Below, piece after piece: positions 1-5,268 of a DNA stretch of 5,268 nt. Under the pieces are notes generated by a model, which was given only the letters and a program-made list of their open reading frames with translations, searched no databases and was not told the DNA's origin. Both the position numbers and the translations under genes were made by a program. Origin of the DNA: Mycobacterium sp. (GTDB taxonomy: Bacteria; Actinomycetota; Actinomycetes; Mycobacteriales; Mycobacteriaceae); contig JAQSXQ010000220.1 in NCBI GenBank assembly GCA_029256565.1, positions 1 to 5,268 on the forward strand, in the 5' to 3' direction. How positions within the stretch are numbered: position 1 is the stretch's first letter; every line of letters starts with the position of its first letter.

Positions 1-1951
1 GATGCCGCCGTGGCCCGCCGACATCTCCGTCTTCAGCAGCACGGAGTCGACGTTCGCATGCCGCAGCGCGGCAACCCACTTGGCCGGTTCGACGTAGTAG
101 ACCCGAGTGTCGTTGAGCGAGGTCATCGCCAGGATCGCCGGATAGCTCTTGGGCTCGACGTTCTCGTACGGCGAGTAGGACTTCATGTACTCGTAAACGT
201 CCGCGTCGGCGAGCGGGTTGCCCCACTCGTCCCACTCCGTGACCGTAAGGGGCAGCGACGGATCCAGAATCGTGGTGAGCGCGTCGACGAACGGGACCTG
301 CGCCAGGATGCCCGCGAACGCGTCCGGTGCCATGTTCGCCACCGCGCCCATCAGCAGACCGCCGGCGCTTCCGCCGAGTGCCACCAGATTCTCCGCCCGC
401 GTGACGTCGGTGTCGACGAGATGCCGTGCGACGGCGATGAAGTCGGTGAACGTGTTCTTCTTGTTCAGCAGCTTGCCCTGCTCGTACGATGGAGAATCGC
501 GGATCCTCGCACGACTCGTAGGCGCCGTAGCCGTAGATCAGCGCGGGAGCCGGGAACTGAACCCCCGCACGGTGAATGATCGACACCGGGACGCGGGCAC
601 CGTCCTCGGCGACCGCCCAGTCGCGCCGCTCGACGTACTCCTGCGGCCGGTAGTCGCCAAGCACCGGCTGCTCGCGCAACAGGATGCGCTCACCGGTCGC
701 GAGGTCGATGTCGTAGATGCGCAGCGGCACCACGAACGACGTCGTGGCCACGCGCAACCGCGGCGCCGACCAGTTGGGGTTGCCTGCCAGACCCGACGAC
801 GTCAGCTCCGTGTCGAAGGTGATGTCCTCGGCTTGGCCGTAGCCGCCCTCAGCACTGATGGGCCACAACTGAATTCGCGGCAGTGCCTCGCTGCGGTAAC
901 TGACCACCAGCTGCGTGGCGAACGCGTCGACGCCGTCGAGCCTGACGTCGTCGCGGTGCTCGATCAGCGTGCGGAACGCCGTCGGATCGCTGACGGGCGC
1001 CTCGACCAGCGTGAAGTTCTCGGCGCCGTCGTTGTGCAGGATCAGGAAGCGATCCTCGCCGCCGACGACCGCGTGTTCCACCGAGTACTCGACGCCCTCC
1101 CGGCGCGGCAGGATCGACGTGAACGTCGCCTCGGGATCGGTTGCGTCGGCATACAGCATCTCGGTGGTGATCGAACTGCCCGCCGCGATGAACAGGTACT
1201 TGTCGCTGCGGGACCGCCCGACGCCGATCCAGAACCGTTCGTCGGGCTCGTGATGAACCTTCTCCCCCGGCTGTCCTGCGCCCAGGCGGTGCCGCCACAC
1301 GGTGTCGGGCCGCCACGCCTCGTCGACGGTGACGTAGTAGACGGTGCGGTTGTCGGCAGCCCAGGTGGCGCCTGCCCCGATGCCCTCGATCACGTCGTCG
1401 TACGTCTGGCCCGTACGCAGATCGCGGAAGCGCAGCGTGTACCGCTCGTCGCCCTTGACGTCCACCGAGTACGCCAGCGTGTGACCGTCCAGCGTCACCG
1501 ACGCCGCGCCGAGCGAGAAGAAGTCGTGCCCTTCGGCTTCGACGTTCTCGTCGAGCAGCACCTGTTCGCCAGGCACCTCGGTGTCCTCGTCGAGGACGGG
1601 TGGGGTCCAGTCGTCGGGATCGGCGACTGGACAACGGCATTGGACGCCGTACTGCTTGCCCTCGAAGCTGCGGCCGTAGTACCACCAGTCACCGCGGCGG
1701 GTCGGCACCGACAGGTCGGTCTCCTTGGTGCGCGCCTTGATCTCGTCGAAGATCCGCTGGCGCAGCGGCTCCAGGACGGCCGTCTGCTCCTCGGTGTAGA
1801 CGTTCTCCGCCTCGAGGTAGGAGATGACGTCGGGATTGGTCTTCTCGCGCAGCCACTCGTACTGGTCGACGAAGACGTCACCGTGGTGTTCGCGGCGGTG
1901 CTCGACGCGCTTGGCGATCGGCGGCTGTGAACCCACCTGCGATTCGGTCAC
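1..1951 (-). pseudogene. ptrB: Oligopeptidase B-like S9 family serine peptidase, frameshifted by an internal deletion; 3' end beyond the window
   Basis: Members of this family are cytosolic prolyl-oligopeptidase-fold enzymes that cleave short peptides after basic residues. I translated the minus strand by hand from the GTG at 1951-1949, preceded by GGGAG at 1960-1956. The first frame gives 488 residues: an N-terminal segment (VEHRREHHGDVFVDQYEWLR), a beta-propeller region at roughly 75-400, and the start of the alpha/beta hydrolase domain with YGYGAYESCEDPRFSI ending at 488. Family homology then stops and resumes in another frame from 486 down to 1 (162 codons), with YEQGKLLNKKNTFTDF, the nucleophile motif GGSAGG (Ser codon 369-367), LNDTRV (Asp codon 111-109) and SAGHGGI (His codon 12-10). 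About 27 residues normally lie between these blocks, including the conserved RGGGE(L/M)G segment. The lesion is therefore a deletion of about 80 bp plus a frameshift, and the product is probably inactive. The start overlaps the purC stop by 4 nt. An assembly error remains possible. Confidence 0.85.
484..490 (-). other. Deletion/frameshift junction in ptrB
   Basis: On the minus strand, ATC (490-488, the Ile of RFSI) is followed by a single G (487) and then TAC GAG CAG (486-478), which begins the YEQGKLLNKK block in a different frame. In E. coli-type oligopeptidase B the corresponding blocks are separated by about 27 residues (xRLSLLDRG...HVRGGGELG...W). Loss of 27 codons minus the one retained base gives an estimated 80-nt deletion. 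The size is inferred from family alignment recalled from memory, not measured against a sibling genome. Confidence 0.8.
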
Positions 1952-2838
1952 TTGGCTCCCAACCAGTCGTCGAACTTCAATCCCGAAATGCGCTCGTAGG
2001 CCTCGATGTATCGTGCCCGCGTCGCGTCGACGACGTCGGGTGGCAGCGGTGGCGGAGGCACGTCGCCGTGTCGGTCCCAGCCCGACTCGGGGCCGGTGAG
2101 CCAGTTGCGCACGAACTGCTTGTCGAAGCTCTCCTGCACCTCGCCCTCGGCGTAGGCGTCAGCCCGCCAGTACCGCGACGAGTCGGGCGTGAAGACCTCG
2201 TCGGCCAGGACGAGTTCGCCTTTAGCGTTGACGCCGAACTCGAACTTGGTGTCCGCGATGATGATTCCCTTGCTCAACGCATGGTCGGCGGCTTGGGAGT
2301 AGATGCTCAGCGTGGCGTCGCGCAGTTGCGCGGCCCGGTCGGCGCCCACCAGGTCCACGACCTTCTCGAAGCTGATGTTCTCGTCGTGGTCGCCGAGGTC
2401 GGCCTTGGTCGCGGGCGTGAACAGCGGCTGGTCGAACTTGCTGGCCTCGGTCAGCCCGGCCGGCAGCGGGATGCCGCACACCTCGCCGGTCGCGCGGTAG
2501 TCGATGATGCCCGAGCCGGTGAGGTAGCCGCGGGCCACGCACTCGACGGGCATCATCTCCAGCTCGCGCACCACGAGCGCGCGCCCGAGCACCTCGGCGG
2601 GGATGCGCTCGTCGTCCGGCGGACCCGCGAGGTGGTTGGGCGCCTGCAGGTAGTCGAAGAAGAAGACGCTCATCGCGGTCAGGATCCGGCCCTTGTCGGG
2701 GATCTGACTCTCGAGCACGAAGTCGTAGGCGGAGATGCGATCGCTCGCCACGAACAGCAGGTGGTCGGCGTCGATGCGGTACAGCTCGCGCACCTTCCCG
2801 CTGGCCAGAAATTGGTAGTCGCTCAGAGCTGGGCGCAT
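1948..2838 (-). CDS. purC: Phosphoribosylaminoimidazole-succinocarboxamide synthase (SAICAR synthetase)
   Basis: PurC joins CAIR and L-aspartate with ATP to form SAICAR in cytosolic de novo purine synthesis. The 296-residue protein has the normal single-domain bacterial length and matches the mycobacterial enzyme throughout. GKVRELY at 14-20 lies in the N-terminal ATP-binding part and SDRISAYDF is at 32-40. The first family signature is around 97-110 (PVECVARGYLTGSG), followed by GDHDENISF at 149-157, IIADTKFEFG at 193-202 and the second signature LADEVFTPDSSRYW at 211-224. The ATG at 2838-2836 gives the family N-terminus MRPALSDYQ. No clear Shine-Dalgarno sequence precedes it, but a TAGTGT hexamer six bases upstream suggests a leaderless transcript. 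Its TGA overlaps the GTG of the downstream peptidase gene, so the two are co-transcribed and probably coupled. Nothing in the protein looks damaged. Confidence 0.98.
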   Translation of the reverse strand: MRPALSDYQFLASGKVRELYRIDADHLLFVASDRISAYDFVLESQIPDKGRILTAMSVFFFDYLQAPNHLAGPPDDERIPAEVLGRALVVRELEMMPVECVARGYLTGSGIIDYRATGEVCGIPLPAGLTEASKFDQPLFTPATKADLGDHDENISFEKVVDLVGADRAAQLRDATLSIYSQAADHALSKGIIIADTKFEFGVNAKGELVLADEVFTPDSSRYWRADAYAEGEVQESFDKQFVRNWLTGPESGWDRHGDVPPPPLPPDVVDATRARYIEAYERISGLKFDDWLGAK

Positions 2839-2867
2839 TCGGCAACACTATCTGTTGGGATCAGGGC
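2839..2867. promoter_or_regulatory. Compact divergent promoter region with a candidate leaderless purC -10 element
   Basis: Only 29 bp separate the purC start (minus) from the membrane-protein start (plus). On the minus strand TAGTGT (2850-2845) fits the mycobacterial -10 pattern TAnnnT and is followed by exactly six bases (TGCCGA) before the purC ATG, the spacing expected if transcription starts at the A of the start codon. On the plus strand TTGGGA (2855-2860) lies about seven bases before the ATG at 2868 and could serve as its ribosome binding site. No convincing plus-strand -10 or operator is visible, so that promoter may lie inside the 5' end of purC. Confidence 0.4.
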
Positions 2868-3488
2868 ATGAGTTCTCGCTATGTGCCGTACGCGACCACC
2901 CCGGTCCGTCTCGCCCGCCAGCTGGTCAGCGACATCGTGGTGCTGCTGTGGAGCGCCATCTGGGTGTCGATCGGGCTGGCGGTGCACTCCGCCGTCGCGA
3001 CGATCGCCGAGGTCGGCAGGCAGGTGAACGAGGGCGCCAACGGCGTCGCGGGCAACCTGAACGACGCCGGTGACAACGCCGACGACTTCCCGCTGGTGGG
3101 CGACGCCCTGGCCGAGCCGCTGCGCGCAGCCAGCGAGGCCGCGCTGGGCATCGCAGGCGCCGGGGCCAACCTCGACACGACCGCGACCTGGCTGGCGGTC
3201 GTGCTGGGCCTCGCCGTCGCCGCGCCGCCGATCCTGTTCATCGCGATGCCGTGGCTGTTCCTGCGAGTGCGGTTCGCCCGGCGCAAGTGGACGTCGCTGA
3301 CCCTGGCCGCCACCCCCGCGGGCGAGCAGCTGCTGGCGTTGCGCGCGCTGGCCAATCGCCCGCTGGGCAAGCTCGCGGCCGTGAGCATCGACCCGGTGGG
3401 AGCGTGGCGGCGCGACGATGCGATCGCGATCCGTGGCCTCGCGGACCTCGAGTTGCGCAGCGCCGGCCTCGCCCGCCGCCCCAAGTAA
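2868..3488 (+). CDS. Conserved mycobacterial two-helix membrane protein (Rv0779c-like), function unknown
   Basis: A 206-residue integral membrane protein. I recognise it by position next to purC and by architecture as the counterpart of M. tuberculosis Rv0779c; no biochemical role is known to me. It has a short basic N-terminus (R4, R14, R17), a first hydrophobic helix at about 19-43, an external segment at about 45-104 that is Ala/Gly/Asn/Asp-rich and probably amphipathic, a second long hydrophobic helix at about 106-133, then RVRFARRK (133-140) and a C-terminal soluble tail of about 65 residues. Positive charges on both flanks predict both ends inside the cell. No signal-peptidase or lipobox site is visible. 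The tail (AGEQLLALRALANRPL, 151-166) looks helical. The ATG has a modest GGGA about seven bases upstream. The TAA stop lies four bases before a hairpin repeat that may end the transcript. Confidence 0.88.
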   Translation: MSSRYVPYATTPVRLARQLVSDIVVLLWSAIWVSIGLAVHSAVATIAEVGRQVNEGANGVAGNLNDAGDNADDFPLVGDALAEPLRAASEAALGIAGAGANLDTTATWLAVVLGLAVAAPPILFIAMPWLFLRVRFARRKWTSLTLAATPAGEQLLALRALANRPLGKLAAVSIDPVGAWRRDDAIAIRGLADLELRSAGLARRPK

Positions 3489-3492
3489 CCGC

Positions 3493-3545
3493 GCGATTTG
3501 TGCACGCTCCGTTGCGGCAGGCGCGCCTCAACGTGCACGAATCGC
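3493..3545 (+). repeat. 53-bp palindromic repeat, copy 1 (hairpin between membrane-protein and nuclease-like genes)
   Basis: The arms are GCGATTTGTGCACG (3493-3506) and CGTGCACGAATCGC (3532-3545). They are complementary over 14 positions with one T/C difference that would be a G:U pair in RNA. The loop contains the perfect palindrome AGGCGCGCCT (3519-3528), and GTTG (3511-3514) can pair with CAAC (3529-3532) as an alternative. The copy begins four bases after the TAA of the membrane-protein gene, where a terminator would lie, but no U-tract follows. Aligned without gaps to the copy at 4431-4483 it matches at 41 of 53 positions by hand count; the differences fall mainly in the loop. Confidence 0.85.
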
Positions 3546-3560
3546 TGGGGATGGAACCGG

Positions 3561-3570
3561 GGAGGCCTCC
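3561..3570. promoter_or_regulatory. Perfect 10-bp palindrome upstream of the AbiEi/DUF559 gene
   Basis: GGAGGCCTCC is a perfect inverted repeat lying between repeat copy 1 and the GTG at 3588. The same stretch holds the only purine-rich Shine-Dalgarno-like run (GGGGAGG, 3559-3565), which is 22 bases from the start codon and too far for ordinary initiation. It could be an operator for the winged-helix protein encoded just downstream, or chance in GC-rich DNA. Short palindromes of this composition are not rare, so support is weak. Confidence 0.2.
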
Positions 3571-3587
3571 GTCACGTCTGTTGAAGT

Positions 3588-4448
3588 GTGCTCGACGACT
3601 TCCTCCGCGACCACGACGGCGTCATCACGCTTGGGCAGGCCCGATCCTGCGGACTCAGTCGGTATGCGGTGAATCGCCTCGTCAAGTCCGGGCACTGGCG
3701 GCGATGCTCTCTGGGCGTGTACTTCGTCGACGACCGTCCGTTCACCGACGCAGCGAGGATTCGTGCCGCGGTATGGGGTAACGGCGACCGGGCCGTGGCG
3801 AGTGGACTCGCTGCCGCGTGGTGGTTGCACCTCACGAGGTTCGCGCCCGACGTCGTCGAGGTCACCGTGCCGCGGGTCAGCAACCACACGAGGCGCTCGG
3901 GCACGCGTCTGCGTCGCCGCGATCTGGCGCCTGCCGACGTCACCGAACGCAACGGTCTTCGCGTGACCGTCCTACCGCTCACCGTCGTAGAGGCAGCAGT
4001 CAGGCGAGGTGGCGGAGCCCAGCTCATGGACCAGGCGCTGCAACGCCACACGCAACTGGGAGCCCTGTGGACGGCGCATCTGCGGAACAAGGGCCGGCAC
4101 GGGTCGCCGGCGGCACGACGACTCCTGCAGGCAGCCGAGGACGGCGCACGCTCGGAAGCCGAGCGGGTGATGGGACGTCTGCTGCGCGCGGCGGGCATCA
4201 CCGGGTGGCGGACCAATCAGCGCATAGCCGGCTACGAGGTCGACGTCGTCTTCCGCGAGGCCAAGGTCGCCATCGAGATCGACGGCTTCGCGTTCCACAC
4301 CGACGCCGACGTCTTTCAGCGCGATCGGAGCAAGCAGAACGCGATCGCGCTGGCGGGGTACCAGGTGCTGCGATTCACGTGGCTGGATCTCGTCGAGTAC
4401 CCGGAGCGGGTCCTGATGGAGGTCGAACGGGCGATTTGTGCACGCTGA
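3588..4448 (+). CDS. Orphan AbiEi-type winged-helix protein with C-terminal DUF559 (Vsr-like PD-(D/E)XK nuclease) domain
   Basis: The 286-residue protein has two recognisable parts. The N-terminus (about 4-48: DGVITLGQA, LSRYAVNRLVKSGHWRR, LGVYFV) is the winged-helix seen in AbiEi-family antitoxins, which bind DNA as repressors. Residues 49-180 are a linker typical of actinobacterial members. Residues about 188-283 form a DUF559 domain related to Vsr-type endonucleases: a helix with E190, then YEVDVVF (D219), VAIEIDGFAFH (E230, D232, H237), FQRDRSKQNAI with R245/D246/R247, and GYQVLRFTW. The D...ExDG...H pattern fits an intact metal-dependent nuclease core, but activity is unproven. The GTG at 3588 is the first possible start because an in-frame TGA lies at 3582-3584. 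No properly spaced ribosome binding site is seen. No AbiEii-like toxin gene is adjacent. The last codons (AICAR, stop) lie inside the distal 53-bp repeat, and the gene converges on the P450. Its function is unknown. Confidence 0.88.
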   Translation: MLDDFLRDHDGVITLGQARSCGLSRYAVNRLVKSGHWRRCSLGVYFVDDRPFTDAARIRAAVWGNGDRAVASGLAAAWWLHLTRFAPDVVEVTVPRVSNHTRRSGTRLRRRDLAPADVTERNGLRVTVLPLTVVEAAVRRGGGAQLMDQALQRHTQLGALWTAHLRNKGRHGSPAARRLLQAAEDGARSEAERVMGRLLRAAGITGWRTNQRIAGYEVDVVFREAKVAIEIDGFAFHTDADVFQRDRSKQNAIALAGYQVLRFTWLDLVEYPERVLMEVERAICAR

Positions 4449-4483
4449 GGCGCGGTGGGCGCGCCTGCGGGTGCACAAATCAC
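4431..4483 (+). repeat. 53-bp palindromic repeat, copy 2, spanning both stop codons of the convergent genes
   Basis: The arms GATTTGTGCAC (4433-4443) and GTGCACAAATC (4471-4481) form a perfect 11-bp inverted repeat. A second perfect stem, AGGCGCG (4448-4454) with CGCGCCT (4460-4466), closes a five-base GTGGG loop. The hairpin is thus nested and stable on either strand. It is in the same orientation as, and the same length as, copy 1, including the GCGATTTGTGCACGCT start and the central GGCGCGCCT. It contains the TGA of the nuclease-like gene (4446-4448, plus) and the TGA of the P450 gene (4482-4480, minus). Confidence 0.87.
4433..4481. terminator. Candidate bidirectional hairpin terminator between converging genes
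   Basis: The nested stem-loop (11-bp outer stem, 7-bp inner stem, 5-base loop) sits where transcripts of the plus-strand nuclease-like gene and the minus-strand P450 meet. It is nearly symmetrical, so it folds in both RNAs. Neither side has a run of U residues; mycobacterial hairpin terminators are often reported without one, so the call rests on structure and position only. Confidence 0.5.
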
Positions 4484-5268
4484 GTGAGGGCGACCACCAT
4501 GTGCCGCAGGCCGGTGTGCCGATTGCTGCGCGTCCACTCGACCGGCTTGACCAGCCGGGCCGACGAGAAGCGGGTCAGCAGCTCCTCGAAGAGCACGCGC
4601 AGCTCGAGCCGCGCGAGGTTCGCCCCCAGGCAGTAGTGCACGCCTTGGCCGAAACCGAGGTGCGGGTTGGGCGTACGGGTGACGTCGAACGAGTCGGCGT
4701 CGGCGAACACCGAGGCGTCGCGGTTGGCCGACCCCTCCCAGATCTGCACCTTCTGCCCGGCCGCGATCTCGCAGCCGCCCAGCGTGCAGGTGCGCGTGGC
4801 GGTGCGGCGCTTGGATGGCGACGGCGACGTCCACCGCACCATCTCCTCGACCGCGACGGGCAGCGAGTCCAACGACGAATGCAGCAGCGACAGCTGCGAC
4901 GGGTGCTCCAGCAGCGCAAGCAGCCCACCGGCGACGGCGTTGCGCGTCGTCTCGGCGCCCGCGGAGAACAGCAGGCTGAAGAACAGGTACAGCTCCAACT
5001 CGGTGAGCGCCGGATCACCGGAGTCGGACAGCGCGTTCGCCACCACCGACAGCATGTCGTCGGTCGGCGCCGCGCGCTTCTGGGCGATCAGCGACTGACC
5101 GTAGGCGTACATCCGGGCGCTGGCGTCCTCGCTGGCGGTGCGCCCGAGGTCGAATTGCGGCTCGATCGCGTGGAACAGCCAATGCCGTTCGGACTCCGGC
5201 ACTCCGAGCAGGATGCAGATCATCTGCATGGGCAGTTCGGCTGCGATGTCCACCAGGAAGTCGAACGG
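4480..5268 (-). CDS. cyp126: Cytochrome P450, CYP126-like, C-terminal part (N-terminus beyond the window)
   Basis: A haem-thiolate monooxygenase, soluble as bacterial P450s are, needing ferredoxin-type redox partners. The visible 262 residues (frame opening PFDFLVDIAAELPMQMICIL) cover the C-terminal two thirds of a protein of about 415 residues. In this partial numbering the I-helix oxygen-activation motif AGAETTR is at 103-109, the K-helix ExxR is E142-R145 (EEMVR), and the haem-binding loop FGQGVHYCLG has its ligand Cys at 213 (codon 4632-4630). All key P450 signatures are intact. WTSPSPSKRRTA, EGSANRD and the tail EWTRSNRHTG closely resemble M. tuberculosis CYP126 as I remember it, and the neighbouring membrane-protein gene and purC support that family. 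The physiological substrate of CYP126 is not established. The stop codon lies within the 53-bp repeat. In M. tuberculosis purB lies upstream, which would place purB just past the right edge here. Confidence 0.92.
   Translation of the reverse strand, partial: PFDFLVDIAAELPMQMICILLGVPESERHWLFHAIEPQFDLGRTASEDASARMYAYGQSLIAQKRAAPTDDMLSVVANALSDSGDPALTELELYLFFSLLFSAGAETTRNAVAGGLLALLEHPSQLSLLHSSLDSLPVAVEEMVRWTSPSPSKRRTATRTCTLGGCEIAAGQKVQIWEGSANRDASVFADADSFDVTRTPNPHLGFGQGVHYCLGANLARLELRVLFEELLTRFSSARLVKPVEWTRSNRHTGLRHMVVALT

Larger units (their letters stand above)
3493..4483 (+). mobile_element. Candidate repeat-bracketed cassette carrying a nuclease-like gene
   Basis: Two direct copies of a 53-bp hairpin repeat mark the two ends of a 991-bp segment containing a single gene. 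In M. tuberculosis, as I recall it, the membrane-protein gene and cyp126 flanking this segment are neighbours, so the segment looks inserted, or lost in that lineage. There is no transposase or integrase and no obvious target-site duplication outside the repeats. Calling it mobile is inference. The alternative is that both repeats are independent copies of a common mycobacterial terminator-like palindrome. Confidence 0.3.

Noticed and set aside
484..490. Programmed ribosomal frameshifting rescuing ptrB
   Set aside because: There is no slippery heptamer, and about 27 conserved residues are missing, so a frame change alone would not restore the protein.
849..1685. Minus-strand open frame of 278 codons
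   Set aside because: It is a different reading frame of the ptrB strand, highly Arg-rich and without motifs. The true ptrB frame starts at the GTG at 1951.
218..1930. Long plus-strand open frame of 570 codons
   Set aside because: It runs antisense to ptrB. Its translation is Arg/Val/Asp-rich with no recognisable domain, while the minus strand gives oligopeptidase B homology. Long antisense frames are common in GC-rich genes.
1927..2871. Plus-strand open frame of 314 codons
   Set aside because: It is antisense to purC, which is unmistakable on the minus strand.
3588..4448. Complete AbiE-type toxin-antitoxin pair
   Set aside because: The next gene downstream is a convergent P450 and upstream is a membrane protein; no AbiEii-like toxin is present.
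3493..4483. CRISPR array or standard insertion sequence
   Set aside because: There are only two repeat copies 938 bp apart with a gene between them. No transposase or integrase is encoded, the repeats are direct copies rather than terminal inverted repeats, and no target-site duplication is apparent.
3818..4636. Plus-strand open frame of 272 codons crossing the nuclease-like gene and the P450 end
   Set aside because: Arg/Gly-rich off-frame translation that overlaps two genes with clear family motifs and runs through the hairpin repeat.
4480..5253. P450 starting at the GTG at 5253
   Set aside because: The frame is open to the window edge and residues before this codon (PFDFL) match the CYP126 family, so this is an internal valine and the real start lies outside.

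Overview
The window is GC-rich actinobacterial DNA. It is most likely from a rapidly growing mycobacterium (Mycolicibacterium type). The evidence is the near-textbook mycobacterial PurC, a cytochrome P450 that reads as the CYP126 family, frequent GTG starts, and gene order. From memory of M. tuberculosis H37Rv, the order cyp126 - small membrane protein (Rv0779c) - purC - ptrB (Rv0778 to Rv0782, with purB just beyond cyp126) is the same as here, but read on the opposite strand and with one extra gene added.

Layout from left to right. (1) Positions 1-1951, minus strand: an oligopeptidase B-like S9 peptidase (ptrB), cut by the left edge. It is broken by a deletion of roughly 80 bp that shifts the frame at about 484-490. 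The beta-propeller and the start of the hydrolase domain are in one frame; the catalytic Ser, Asp and His are in another. (2) Positions 1948-2838, minus strand: purC, whose stop overlaps the ptrB GTG start (GTGA), so the two are translationally coupled. (3) Positions 2868-3488, plus strand: a two-helix membrane protein of the Rv0779c type, divergent from purC across only 29 bp. (4) Positions 3493-4483: a cassette-like segment. Two direct copies of a 53-bp hairpin-forming repeat bracket a lone gene (3588-4448, plus) encoding an AbiEi-type winged-helix N-terminus joined to a DUF559/Vsr-like PD-(D/E)XK nuclease domain. (5) Positions 4480-5268, minus strand: the C-terminal two thirds of a CYP126-like P450, entering from the right edge and converging on the nuclease-like gene.

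Working together: purC is a purine-biosynthesis housekeeping gene and ptrB is carried in its transcript. The P450 and membrane protein are conserved neighbours without an established joint role. The nuclease-like gene appears to be the accessory item, since remembered synteny puts cyp126 next to the membrane-protein gene. The points most worth a second look are the repeat-bracketed nuclease gene, whose distal repeat contains the stop codons of both converging genes, and the ptrB lesion. No stretch over 300 bases lacks a gene; the longest gene-free stretch is 3489-3587.
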